Notes under the pieces: generated by a model
The model's input: only the letters and a program-made list of their open reading frames with translations
Told to the model about the DNA's origin: nothing
Database searches by the model: none
In this document: positions 23,901 through 36,666 of the stretch, one piece after another
Numbering within the stretch: position 1 is the stretch's first letter
How the letters are laid out: the number at the start of each line of letters is the position of its first letter
Source: Megalonaias nervosa
Lineage: Eukaryota; Mollusca; Bivalvia; Unionida; Unionidae
NCBI GenBank assembly: GCA_016617855.1
Contig: JAECUM010010972.1
Coordinates: forward strand, 1 to 64,000
Length of the DNA stretch: 64,000 nt
Direction: 5' to 3'
Translations under genes and position numbers: made by a program

Positions 23901-24550
23901 GGGTAGCTATTCATGGTTGCTCGGTTACCTATTCTTTGTTGCTAGGGTACCTATTCGAGGTTAATCTGTAATCTATTCAAAAGTTCTTATTGGTGCAACA
24001 AATCATGGTTGCTTTGGAAATAATTCATGGTTTTTATGGATCCTACTGTTGGTTGCTATTATAACTGCTCAAGGATGCTAGGTTGCTATTCAAAACGTGT
24101 TGATAAGAAAGCTAATTTTGGTTGCTAGGATAGGTATTCTTGGTTGCTAGGGTAGCTATTCATGGATGCCTGAGAATGCATACTTGGTTTCTGGGGTACC
24201 TATTCATGGTTGCTAGGGTAGCTATTCTTGGAGCTTGGGTACATATTCATGGTTGCTTGTGTACCTATTCATGGTTGCTAATGTACTTATTCATGGTTGC
24301 TAGGGTAGCTTTTCATGGTTGCTAGGGTATTTATTTATGGCTGTTAATCAGCATATTTTTGGTTGCTAGGGTACCTATTTATGGTTGTCAGTGTAATTAT
24401 TCTTGGTTGCTAGTGTACCTTTTCACGTTTGCTCGGATACCGATTCTTCGTTACTAGGGTACCCATTCAAACATGCTTGCATAGCTATTAAAAATTTGTT
24501 GCTAGGATAGCTTATTCTTGGTTGCTATGTGAGCTATCCACATCTCCTTT
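17955..24550. repeat. 6.6-kb array of degenerate ~22-bp units
   Basis: Hundreds of diverged copies of a unit whose core reads GGTTGCTAGGGTACCTATTC, followed by a variable dinucleotide. Unit length is about 22 bp. Variants (TAGCTATTC against TACCTATTC; AAAACTTGTTGCTAGG; CAAGGATGCTAGGGTAGC) recur in the same order, which suggests higher-order units of a few hundred bp. GGTACC hexamers are frequent. Small open frames inside are by-products of the repeat. Confidence 0.97.
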
Positions 24551-24554
24551 TCTA

Positions 24555-25482
24555 CCAATGCAGACACTTTCAACATACGACTTACTTACAGGCTAATAAT
24601 GAGGATGTACATATTCACAGTGAACATGATACATGTTTAAATCTTCATTGTCAGCAGCAGTGGCAGAATCCACTTTGAAAGGAATGACTTTCAGTGACGG
24701 CACCGCTGTTTCCCGCCATGTTGTACTCCACCAGCTCGGAGTTCACAAACATCAAATTCATTCCTTCATTCGATTATACAGGGTATTTAATAAATACTTG
24801 AAAAATTATTTGTTGCCCCTGATATCTCTCTTGTGAGCCATACGAGGGATTTACCCAAAATTGAATACATCTCAGGTAAAAAAGTAATGGTCACAGCTTT
24901 GTTATCCCTAAAATACATGTCAAGACGATGAGAAATTGCGTGGTACTTAATCTTGACTGTTTTGTTTGTTTTCTCCAGGACTTTACCAAACTTGTTCATT
25001 AAACGCAGAGACAGCTGTTTCGATCAGATGTTGATCATCAAAATAATACTTCAGAGTAATTTTGATGGTCTGCGTAGTCAATTGAGGATTGACTGATGAT
25101 GATCCTTTAAATTCGTGCACCAGAGGATCACTTTGTCCAACAATTTTTGCACTTGATTGATCAGGATTTCAACCACGAAAGTGTTTTGATCTTCAATGAT
25201 GTTTAGGATTTGAGTGGGATAAATGACTTCTACCTAAGTAACTTCCCAATATGCTTCGTGATCCAATTGTGTGGACTGAGATAATTGTGCCGTTTCGGTG
25301 GTGACAGCTATGGTGTTCAGAATTCTAAGAATAACATGGACAACAGAAGAGACTTTAAACTTTGAGGACACATTTATTGAATACTCGAACAATTGACAAA
25401 TACTAAAATATCTAAGAGAGAAATGAACATGTACAAAATTCAAATGACCAAAGCGGAATGCAGACAAGTCAATGTACAACAT
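24555..25482 (-). pseudogene. Relic of a Maverick/Polinton-associated protein, decayed
   Basis: On the minus strand, in broken frames from about 25480 to about 24600, four motifs appear in the order seen in a family of uncharacterised invertebrate proteins: a QLSQSTQLDHEAYWEV stretch, then (after a stop) VEVIYPTQILNI, an ...RLMNKFGKVL...SILG segment, and near the end MNLMFVNSELVEYNMAGN. In the family these positions read WEVGLxEIxYP, a C-terminal LG segment and an LxVYxDLVxxxxVG segment. I recall such genes beside F54H12.2/F54H12.3-like Maverick genes; that link is memory, not shown here. Stops and at least two frame changes show it is dead. No polymerase, ATPase or integrase is recognisable nearby. 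Confidence 0.5.
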
Positions 25483-25499
25483 TTTCGATCAAGTCAGCC

Positions 25500-26370
25500 A
25501 CTTTTTGCGTCCAAGCATCAAAACCGAAACTTTTCTGGTCATGTACACCTTGCCAGTGTTCTTGTATGTCACAAACTACACACACCTTTTTGTAATTATG
25601 AACAGTTGATAAAGCATCATGAATCTGTCTTCATATAGCAGCACAACAATTATGAAAGTAGGAGTGTCTCATACAAATTTAAAGCTGAAGGAGCAAACAT
25701 TATGTCTTTACAGGAACTGTTCGTCAATAGTCCACAACGAATCTGCTGGTAAATGAAATCCCAGAAACATAGTCACTAACACACACATGACATGGCGTCC
25801 CAAATTCAATGGAAACAAATGTAAAAATTGGGGTAATTTTCCAAATTCTGAATACCCTCATTGACTTCCTTCCAAGGAATCTGTTACAACACTTGTGATA
25901 AAGGTCGTGGCATGGTAAACTTTTATACCTATAACAGGCAGCTTATGAATGTCCTTAATGTCAGGTGAACATCTTTCTTTTGGAAAAAAATATTCTCACC
26001 CTTGTTGCAAAGTTGATGTGACCCGAATATATTTCACAACATTCCATTTGGACACTGCACTGGCATATGTGACACATGCCAAATATGATTAAAGGATCAT
26101 AAATATACTTATGTCTGTAATCTTCACCATTAATTTATGTTTTATTAAAAAAAATTTGTCACTATTTGTCTTGAATAATTAGATTGTGACTGTTAATATA
26201 ATTCAAGTCCTAACAAGAGTCTTCAGGAATTTCCATATATTCCTTACTGACGGTAGAGTGAAAAAGTACCGTGGTATGCACCAACAGAAAACAAAAACTA
26301 TTGAGGTAAACTGGTATACCAGTAATACTGCACACATCTAGCTGCCTTGGTGGGCATATTGTGTACCAGA
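25500..26370. other. No gene recognised; contains a dispersed repeat also at 60.4 kb
   Basis: The segment at about 26015-26106 resembles 60390-60488: shared words include CACA(A/G)TATTCCAT, CATTGCACTGG or CACTGCACTGG, and the ATGTGATTAA/ATATGATTAA region. No coding function is seen. Confidence 0.4.
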
Positions 26371-26377
26371 TTGGCAC

Positions 26378-26665
26378 CATTGTTGTTTACGACTAACTAG
26401 GCATCTTAAGAAGTCTTTCAGTGAAAACACCATATTGATATGCCCATTCAATCAGAAGTATTAGCAATAACAAGATCTTCAAGATGGACACTGTGGATAG
26501 CCAAGCAGCACCATTCTCATTTAGGACCACCAGACTATGGGATGAATGTGAGTGTAAAGTTTCAAGGCAATCCTCCCAGTAGTTTAGGAGAGGTGGTGGT
26601 AACAAACTTATGCTAGCAGATGGATGGATGGACAATGGACAACAGACCATCCCATAAGCTCTTCT
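26378..26665. repeat. Unclassified dispersed repeat
   Basis: The segment around AGTTTCAAGGCAATCCTCCC and AGTAGTTTAGGAGAGGTGG, followed by GGATGGATGGACAATGGACA and ACCATCCCATAAGC, has the look of a non-autonomous repeat I associate with molluscan genomes. There are no termini or target duplications I can define. Confidence 0.3.
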
Positions 26666-26727
26666 GGTCTACAGTGAATAATACTAAAACTGAGCTTTAC
26701 TAGTTACATGAGAAGCATGAAAAATGT

Positions 26728-27110
26728 GGTTGGTCATGTCCCCAGTCATACTGAACACACAAGTATTCACCAACATGTTGGCCATATCCCCAGGAATACG
26801 TAATTCACAAGTTTTCTGCTTCATGCTGGACATGTCTCCAGTCATACTGAATATACAAGTAGTCACCTCCATGTTGGCATTATCTCATGTAGTACTTAAT
26901 TCAGAAGACTATTCCTGCACACTGACCATCTATCAAGTTGCAATTCATTTTAAAATTGTCTTCATGTTGGCCGTATCCTCATTTATACTTAATTTACACA
27001 TTTTGTCCTTCAGATTGGCCATATCCCCAGTTGTACTTAATTCAGTAGTTTTGTCCTCCATGTTGGCCATATCCCCAGTTATACTCAACACTTTTTCCCT
27101 CCTCCACATG
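26728..27110. repeat. 48-bp minisatellite, about 8 diverged copies
   Basis: Units begin near ATGTTGGCCATATCCCCAG. The 48-bp period is a multiple of three, so frames stay open on both strands through the array. That explains the 155-codon plus-strand and the 62- and 86-codon minus-strand frames here. Not called as coding. Confidence 0.85.
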
Positions 27111-27209
27111 AGATTCTGCCTTATCCTACACGACATTCCTGACAATAATTTGACTTTTGTCAGCTTGTTAACTAGAAATGTGTCTGTATGACACAGATGC
27201 CTCAATTAA

Positions 27210-28870
27210 TAAGGTCAATTTTATGCAATTTAGGAGCTTTTGGTTTAATATGCAAGGTTTTATTCAAACAGGGGACATAATTCAATCTGAACAACTTCTG
27301 ATAGAAAGAGTGATCCAAATATTATCAAGGTTTAATTACATGTAGCACAATGCTGGCTATATGATGTGAATCAAAAGTCAAGTTCCAAGTTTGTCAAGAG
27401 AAATGATTACAAAAATACCTGTGAATGATAAAACTTCCAAATATTAACAAGTAGTACCACAAAATAAAAATAAGGATGTTAATTTTCTGCAAAATCAATA
27501 GAAACTTATAGATAAAAGTAAAATATGTAACATCCTTAAAATATACAGTCAAAACTTGTTAGATCAACCGCATTCTCTCAAGAAAGTCTAAGATTTTCTC
27601 TTGTGATATGTCATGAAAAAGTTTCTTGAGTTCACATCATAATTCTTATGTCTCACAGGATGATAATAATCCATACAGCAATCGATGTGAAAAAAGTGAA
27701 CATTTAATTTGACTTAGGTATCTTAGAATGTAATATCCTCATGTCTAATCCATGAAGTTCTTCACACGGAGGATGGCAATGAAATCTGTTAAGGACATGA
27801 TGTGTTGGCAATACGTAACATTTTAACAGAAGCCTGAACAGAATATTGTGTAGTATAAACCAAACAATATAAATTAAAGCAATGGTTGAATTACATCATA
27901 AACTGCATCTTTTGATATTACAAATATAAGTTAAATAAAAATTTGGGTAAATAGACATATATTTGAAGTAGATAAAAATTAAGTCCCTTTTTACAAATTA
28001 ATTTGAAATTGGACTGATGGGAGGGAGGATACATGGATGTATTTCAGGCCATTTCCTGGTTGACCTTTTCTAACCTCGAAGAGATTTTATCAAAGGAAAC
28101 TAGGACTGGTACACAATGCTTCCATGTTAACACTGAATATAATTTCTGTATGTTTGGAAAACATATTTTGTAGGATGAAAAGTATAAAGTCCTGTCATAC
28201 AATAAGATACAATTATGGACTTGTCAAGTGATTCATAAAACCATATATAAACCTCATTAAAAGTCCATCTGTCCTTGGTCAGTATCACTAGATCTATATC
28301 AACCTATAGTTGTTATAATATACAAAAGAGATTTTACAAATATATGTTCAGTAGTGTTTTATTGCAAAAAACAATCAACCAAATATTTTCCCAACGCTCA
28401 AACATTATAACAGTAGTAATGATGTAGGACAATGTGTTGTACTTAAATTTCCATGACCACTCAAATTTCTAATATGCATATCTACCACTACAATGATTTC
28501 ATTTAATGAAGTTAAAACAATTAGCAGAAGAACTAATCTACCTTGAAGCCCTCTTACAGTGGAATACATTTTTATACATAAAAATACAAACACACATACA
28601 TATATATAGCAACATGCATATACAACAATAAATGCACTTTCCCTCACGCAGACACTCATTAATGCATATTAAACCACATAGTCAATATACATGCAATGTG
28701 CAATTAGTGCCAACAAGGTGGGTAGTACACATAATGATGCCCTGAGGCATTCATGAATACAAATAGTTTTCACTTTCATTGAAATGCATAGGCTTCATGT
28801 ATCATCTTTATTAATATATACCCATGTATGTATTTCAACTCTCTCACTCTGTGTGCATGTGTGTACGTAT
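27210..28870. other. No gene recognised
   Basis: AT-rich sequence without a supported exon, RNA gene or classifiable element. Confidence 0.5.
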
Positions 28871-28874
28871 ATAT

Positions 28875-28875
<1 letters not shown>

Positions 28876-28909
<34 letters not shown>
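28876..28909. repeat. (CA)n microsatellite
   Basis: About 17 AC units. Confidence 0.95.
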
Positions 28910-28912
<3 letters not shown>

Positions 28913-29144
28913 CTTGAAATTATTGATAATTGGCAATTAGTGATTTGTTTTATTGTATTGAGTACTTACCATCAACCTACATCCTATACATGATGAGGTA
29001 CAATAAATACTCATGGCACAAATGGATAGGTGTTAAGCCATTCATCCATTCATCAAGTAAATTAGTTGATTATTGTCGAAAGTTTTTGCCCATGTTGAAA
29101 CAGATTAGTTTACTGCCAACCAAACACTGATTTCATTACTTATG

Positions 29145-29560
29145 ATAACAAAAGTTATTATGTTTCAGGCTAGTATTGACCAAAAGCTATTATCTCTATC
29201 ATAAAAGTTATTACATCTCAGGCTAGTATTGACCTATCACAAAAGTTATTATGTCTCAGGCTAGTATTGACCTATCACAAAAAGAAATACATCTCAGGCT
29301 GATATTGATCTATCACAAAAGGTATTACATCTCAAGCTAGTATTGACCTAACACAAAAAGTATTACATCTCAGGCTAGAATAGACCGATCACAAAAGGTA
29401 ATATGTCTCAGGCTTGTACTAACCAAGCACAAAAGGTAATATGTCTCAGGCTACTATTTACATATCACAAAAGGTATTCAGGCTAGTATTGTCCAATCAC
29501 AAAAGGAATTACGTATCCGGTTAGTATTGACCTAACACCGAAAGGTATTTCCTATCGCAA
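29145..29560. repeat. 38-bp minisatellite, about 10 copies
   Basis: Units contain TCTCAGGCTAGTATTGACC preceded by AAAAGTTATTA-type sequence. Several copies are shortened or point-mutated. Confidence 0.9.
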
Positions 29561-30029
29561 AATGTTGCATTTGCCAACCCCATGAATAATCCAATACTAT
29601 ATTGAACAATGTGATGTAATACTTATCATTGTTAACAAACATTTAATGCATCATACGATTACAGTTGTAAACATGTTTAATTATTTCCACAGTACATAGA
29701 CACCAAAAACAAATCAGAAAATTAGATGATGATGATGGAGTCTGTGCGATTGCAAATATGTTCAGAAGAGACTATGGAAAAGTTGGAATAATGAACAAAA
29801 ATAGCTAGAGTATGACCTAGGCATGGCTGTGATGTTAAGCACTTTCTACACTAAGTATTAAGAGATATACAAAAACACAAATGGTAATTCGTTCATGTCA
29901 TGTTGAGAAATACAATTTCTGTTTACAGTTCACGTTAATGAATAATAAATGCTAAATTAGAAACTGAATGGGCACCTATTTGATTTTAGCAGGATCACTA
30001 CATATTTTTTTACTTCTTAGTTTTGACCC

Positions 30030-30031
<2 letters not shown>

Positions 30032-30113
<82 letters not shown>
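30032..30113. repeat. (GT)n(CT)n(TA)n compound microsatellite
   Basis: Three dinucleotide tracts in direct succession. It lies exactly at the 3' end of the minus-strand LINE remnant and may derive from that element's tail. Confidence 0.95.
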
Positions 30114-30114
<1 letters not shown>

Positions 30115-30116
30115 CT

Positions 30117-31680
30117 TTATAGCTTGATTTTAATTACATCTTTTGAAGCTACTAGATAGACTTAGTTTCAAAGAATGAAACAGACTAAATACTTCTTATC
30201 TCTACTGGAATACTATTCCAGAGCAAACTTTCAGAATACCTTAACCTTGTTTTCAATAATTCCTTGTGTGGTATGGGAATTTTATACTGCTTGGTAGATA
30301 TAGCTCACAAGTGGGGAGTGTTACCAGACTGCCTATACTGAAAAAGAGACTGTAAATAGACAAGAGCACTTTTATTGTATACTTTGTACACTGACATAGC
30401 TTTTCTGAAATGTATTTGTTTTTAATAGGCAATATTTTTACTTTATCAGCTACGTTTTCTCCAATTTCTTTTCAGCCTGGTATTAGCCTGAATGATCTTT
30501 TTGGATGATATGCTATCTTTGCTAAGTTTTTATTGTTTGAATTATCCCATATCATACTACAGTAATCTAACAAGATTGTATGCAACAATTATAAAATAGT
30601 TTCATATTTCCTTTCTGGGAGAAAGCCATAAACTTGAATTAACTTTCTTGTTGACACATTTTATATGTTCAGTCAATCATAGGCTATTACCTACAAAAAC
30701 ACCAAGTAGTCTGTCATGACAGACCATTTGCAAATTGGTATCCTTCCATAGCATAGTTCATCACCATCAAAATTTGTTGATTTTTGCTGGTTTGAAAAAA
30801 GTAGTACATGGACTACCATGCCACTGTTTGTGCACCAGTTTGTTTTGGGTAGCTAATAAAGAAATTTCCAACTCACACTTTGTGTTTTGGAAGCCTGGTA
30901 ATGTTGTCCTCTGCATCAAGACCTGAAGATCAAATTGAGGCCCCCAATAAATATGGTTGATCAATCATGAATATTATAGATAGTAATGGACCTAGAATTG
31001 AGCCTTGTGGAACTCCATAATGATCATTCCGGGTTCAGACATAATGTCATTTACATAAACAGGATCAATTCTCTCATTTAAGTATGAAGTAATAGTGCAT
31101 ATTGGTAAATGTTCAGTTTATTTAAAAGGATTTCACGATTCACACTGTCAAAAGTTTTCCTGAAATTTACAAATACAGATCCTATTATTCTACCTTGATC
31201 AACAAGTACTTGAAACTGTTTATCGGTTATGGAGACTAATGCAGTCTTAAATAAATGAGACTGTCTAAAACCTGACTGGTTAGGGTACAACAGCAAGTGT
31301 TTGGTAAAATGTGACATGAACAAATTGTGGACATGTCTTTTAAATAGTTTTGCCAAATTTGGTAGTATCAAAATTGGTCATTAGTTATCTACACCATCCT
31401 TAGAACCTGATTTGTCAATAAGCATGACTTTTGCAGTTTCCATATTTTGGGGACAAATGAGGTTGCAATGCTTAAATTGATTATGAATGTTATGCTTTAT
31501 GAAATGAGTGACAATACTGCTATTTACCAGATGTGAGTGAATTTTATTTTCTGATTTCTGTGTTCCCCTAATGAGTTCACTAAAACTTTCCAAAAATAAT
31601 ATGAGTTGCTCTTTTTGTTTCAAGCATTGATTAATAATAAGCTTGTTCAATCCTAATTGATATTGTACAACATTTTTTTA
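30117..31680 (-). pseudogene. Non-LTR retrotransposon reverse transcriptase, decayed
   Basis: In broken minus-strand frames the RT domain is readable in order: a pre-RT region ending GSKDGVDN; ILPNLAKLFKRHVHN; PNQSGFRQSHLFKTALVSIT; a VFVNFRKTFDSVNREILL segment (palm motif with the catalytic Asp position changed to Asn in FVDFRKAFD-type sequence); GVPQGSILGPLL; and a C-terminal LLWNSIPVEIRS. Two adjacent stops (TAA TGA) replace the YR of the usual NYRPI motif, and further frameshifts follow. The endonuclease was not found, so the copy is 5'-truncated. The C-terminal WNxxPxEIR tail is common to CR1/L2/Rex1/jockey-like LINEs; I do not assign the clade. Confidence 0.85.
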
Positions 31681-31689
31681 CTTTTTTTA

Positions 31690-34600
31690 TGCCAAGAAGC
31701 TTGGGGTAAATTTTTATACAGTCTTCATTCCTTCATAATACACATACGAAGCACGATGTACCTGTAATCCACCATAAACGTATATTATTGTATCACATTT
31801 CTGGATTTTACATTATCATTTCCTTAAATGGAAAGAGCAAAAACAAATCAATACAACTAAAATGAACAAGCTAAATTTAAAATGAACAGCAACAGTACAT
31901 CAAAACAGAAGTCCATTTAATTCCATTTTCTTTTGATGCTTTATCAAAGGACTTAAATAACTTTAGGCCACCGATAATGTTACTGCCAGCATAAAGTCAT
32001 GGCCTATGCAAGAGTCTGACCATAAATGTAAACATTTGAACGTTTTGAAAAATGATACAGCTTTAAAAGAAGCTGGAATTGTAGCAAGTCAACTTCAGAT
32101 CTCCCACAAAAAAAATATAATTCTGAATAGAAGTACAAATAGTTACTATTTTATTGTTAAACACGGAAATATTTTCATCCTGCCAAAGATAGTTGATAGA
32201 AAACAACCAAACAAGAGGAAATTTGGCAGTGAAAGCAATGAATTTAAATACCTTGCATTAATAATTATGAATCTGTCTCAGCTTTTAGAATTGCAATAAG
32301 TTACACTGGCATAAACTTCCAATAACATTTTAACTAATCTGTGTTTATAAAATATATGTAATGGGAAAATTTTGTTTTTCATGAGTGTTACAATAAATTA
32401 TGTGCTCTCAATTTTTAAGTTACTAACCCATACTAACTACCATACAATGTATTGAATATCTGCTACAAAAATACATACTGTACAAAAATATAACTATAAC
32501 TCACAATCTCTTATTCTAACATAAGATTATATTATTGTGGTTGGATATTTATTGAACCAAATATTTTAACTTAATCACTCACAAAGGTAAATATAGTCAA
32601 ACTTATGTCAATTCTGTGAGTTATTAGTAACAATTTATACTTCAATGATACCCAACTATGATTATTTAATCCTTATAATTCCAATTGTCCTCCTTTCTTT
32701 TGTCAAATAAGCATATTTCACCAGCAAAGTATTTGATTGTAAGAAGATTGTTGTTTTCTTTCATTAGCCTTTCCACACTGTGCCAAAATACCTTGCCCAG
32801 TCTTGGCTAGCCAAGGGTCGATGACTCGTGTCGTATTACAGAGGTGGACAAGTGTCAGTGCAGATAATAGCTTTAATCTGTTGAACTTTTGTCACCCTGC
32901 ACGATTTTTTTAGCCATATTATTGTTTTGTTTTTTTTCTGTCAATATTAAGTGTGCAAGCAGGATATTTTGTTCTTGCTTTCCTTCTCACCTAAATCTTT
33001 CAAAATTAAATCATGTCATGTTTAGTGAGATCTGCTGGTCACATCATATGAACATGACTATCAATAACAGCTGGTGAAGCATCCTGTTGATGCAAAAAGC
33101 AGTAACTTATGAATGTAGATCCACTCATAAAGCCCATCATTTTCCTTGTTTGGCTATAGGGTCAGAGGTGAGTGTTGGTGTGCAGGAAAGGCCTGTTCAA
33201 TTAAATTGTTTGAACTCCAAAAAGGCGATTTGATATTTGGCTGCAAATTTGTACAAGAAGTCAAGAAGTAGGGGGAAGTTGTTGTGTTGTATTATTATGG
33301 CACAGAGACAGCTTCACATAAATTTACACTGGAAACTGATTGGGAACTGAAAGTAGTTCCCAAAAGTCAAGACAACTGGAATTATTGTTCTGTACACAAA
33401 TACATGGTATTTCACCTAATTTGTAAAAATTTGGATAACACTGCAACTCTAAATCTACTAATTGTTTTTGCTGTCTATTAACTAAGCAGAATCAATGTAT
33501 TCATCATAATTATACAAATTAACACTATACTTGTAAATGATTAGTGCATAATGGTTACAATTCCGACCAGTTTTGATTACTATCAAAATCCAAACCCATC
33601 TACCTAATGGCAAACTCAAAACACTTTACACATGAAATAATGCTCATTAGGAGACAGTCTAATTGTATGGAACTATGGTTGCAAGTACATGGTATTTCCA
33701 AATTCTCTTGAACTGAACACTTCTTCTGAGCTACCAGGCTGCTTGTGGATACATCCTTGTGGTAGATGTGCCACTGACAATCCAGAATCCATCAGAATTT
33801 ACAGTGCTGAAATTAAACACATATTTCAGGTGGCATCTTCTCCATGCATGAAAAATTATCAAGAATACAATATTGGTATCTACATGTACTTTGGAATAAT
33901 GCAGAAAGCTGAAATCAATGATTTCCCATCTATAGCTATGAAGTTGAATGATTTTATCACTGAACACCTTAGTCTTCTAATATGTACCGTGAAATCACTA
34001 TTCTGTGTGGGGTACCAGTAATCATGTGGTGCCAATTTTTTTAATTTTATGGTTTTAGCAACCCCTAGTTCCAAAGGCCCCAAAAAGCGATCATCATTCT
34101 GTGGACAACAGGACCCCTTCCTCAATCTACTACAGGACCTCTTCCCAATCTAAAAAAGGACCTCTTCTACAAATCCAGTGGAACACATCATTCCACAAAC
34201 AGTTCATTACATTACAATCCTAAAACAAATGAGGCATTGCTTCTAGGAAATTTTTACAAAAAGTACATTTATCAGAATTAGGCAATTTTATTGTGTACAA
34301 AATACAAATTCAATGATAAAACTGTTGTAAATTTGAGTTTCTTGCTACTATAAAAACTTCAAGTATTCATTTTATGCCATAAATCCAGGGGTCATGCTAA
34401 CAGGCAAAGTGGGTGAAAAAGTCGCCTGAGAATTGTAAACTTCGCCTTCTTCTGTTAGGAAAGCAAAAACGACTTTGCCCTCTGATTCTTCAGACGTAAA
34501 ATGGCTGTAAATTTTGAATTTTGAGATGCCCCCTTGCTATAGCCAGTAAGTTCTGGCACAGTTGTAACCCAAGGCGAAATGTATTTACGTGGTGTTGATA

Positions 34601-35930
34601 CCGATCAGCTTACAGCGACAACGAAATTCTTGCACATTCACATGCAAGTTTTAATCGCTAACTGACCATTAACCCTTTCCGGAGCAAGATATCACTGCTC
34701 AATTTCATGAAGTTGGGACTACTGTACTATAATGAAAACATACCAACTTCTGTTTCAAAATTTAAACATCAATATGCAAATAATAATTTGCTTTTAAAAA
34801 ATATGATAGGTGAAGAGCATTTTCTAATTTATTTCTATTTCCATAAATGGAGATTTAACGGCTGTATTTGGGTATTTTCTTTATAAAATGACTTTGAAAC
34901 CGTATATGAACTTATAATGGCAGACATCGCTGCGTATAGGATATACCACCTCATTAAACTGTCTGTATTCGTAACTGGGCAAATAGATTCAGGAAAATAT
35001 ACAATATAATGAAAACAAAGTTTAAACATTATGTGATAGGAGATTTAGCCTAAATATTTAATAATGTAGGTCAGGAACATGTGACAATATCTGTTGTGGA
35101 ATTCGAAACAATACTGCAAGGTCAAGGTTGTTTTCTGTCATACCGTAATTAATTTTCGTGAAAATGCGAAAAATATATATAGCAGTGACGCAAATACTAT
35201 TTAACCAATGCATATAGTTATTATCAGTAGGTAGACATGTAATACAGCCATAAATATGCAGTCTTATTAATGTATTTTTGTAACGAAGCAAGAAAGTTAG
35301 TAGTTATCTTAAGAAAAGCCCTCCTTCTAAAAATAGATTCACTCACATGGTGCAATATGTGTTCTTGGATGTTTCGGTTTAGGGGAGAAAAGGGTCCAGT
35401 TTAGTTATATAGTGCTTCAGTGTGTTGTCTATGAATATTTACAGTAATGTTTTATTGGGAACAATGAAATCAGGACAAAGAGTATGGTTTGAAGTCACTT
35501 GCACATTTATTCCTGTGTACATGTATTAGGGGTTCTTTCAAAGAATGGTAGAAATCTTTTTGACTGCAACTGTACAAAAAACTTGTAGAAAATAAAATAA
35601 TTAAGTGGTAGTTTATTAAGCATTTTTACCAACTTGCAATTACAAGACTCTAATCTTGTTACTGTTATCAGTTAAAATTAATTACAATGTATAGCTTCTG
35701 CTGTACTTTTTAAGTCATATGGCCAAAATACACTGCATTTTCCTCAATCCAAACACACATATTACCACAAGTATGAATAGAATGGGTATGAATATAATAA
35801 TTTTTATACACATACAAAATGCACTGATAATAAACGTATAAAATATTTTTCAACTTGAAAATAAGGCATTGCTTAAAACTTAAAAGCATACTGAGAAATA
35901 GAGCACATAATTAAAATAAGATAATGCAGC
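31690..35930. other. No gene recognised
   Basis: Several frames of 60-110 codons occur (for example + 33689-34021), but none shows a domain, splice logic or conservation signal I can identify. 32810-33260 and 34380-34640 are less AT-rich and may be unclassified old repeats. Confidence 0.45.
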
Positions 35931-35937
35931 TATCTAT

Positions 35938-35940
35938 GTA

Positions 35941-36005
<65 letters not shown>

Positions 36006-36029
36006 GTATATATATATATATATATATAT
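35938..36029. repeat. (GT)n(TA)n compound microsatellite
   Basis: GT units, then TA units interrupted by a few TG. Confidence 0.95.
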
Positions 36030-36666
36030 TTATCGTGTTTCTTGCTTTGGTCTCACTTCTCCCTGTTTAGCTCCCACTTCTCCCTGTTCTGACCAAAAGG
36101 AGAAGTCACTTCTCCCTAAAATTTAAAATCTAGCTTGACCCCTGATAAATCTATATTCAAATTTAACATTTTCATTTTTTCTTTTTGCAAGCTGGCATTA
36201 AATTTAAGTCTGATTTCAACAGTATAGTGAAAAAGATTTTACGCCCTTTATTGTGATGAAATACAGTTTTTGGAATAATTAAAGTTTTAAAAACTTGCAT
36301 TTTACTATCTGGTGTTAACAATCACCGTGATCAATGTTTCAAACAATTGGTAATCATTTCTATTTTAAATTCAAATTGTATTTGCACCATTTTATCCGAA
36401 TCCATAAAAATCTTATGTGCTGTAAGTTCAGGTAGACACTATAATCTTATTTTTAACCTCAGATGAGATGTTTTTGTACTGTTATTGTACTAGACTTCTT
36501 CTTTCCTATCCAAACTGCTTGTTTTAATAATGTTAAGTTTATGCCCTGTAATAATAACAAAGAAATCCTTTCTCTACCTAATGTTGTATACAAATTAGAA
36601 TCAGAATAATATACTGCTAAAAGAAATAAGTTAGCGTTGAATGAAAACATATCTAATGATCAAACT

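Noticed and set aside
24709..24720. E2F-like TTTCCCGCC with an adjacent YY1-like GCCATGTT, suggesting a promoter
   Set aside because: The motif falls inside the decayed minus-strand coding relic (its MAGN codons explain the sequence) and there is no other promoter evidence.
29145..29560. CRISPR-like regular repeats
   Set aside because: Direct head-to-tail minisatellite without unique spacers, in a eukaryotic context.
33689..34021. 110-codon plus-strand frame with overlapping minus-strand frames
   Set aside because: No family recognised and open frames on both strands in AT-rich sequence; could be chance.
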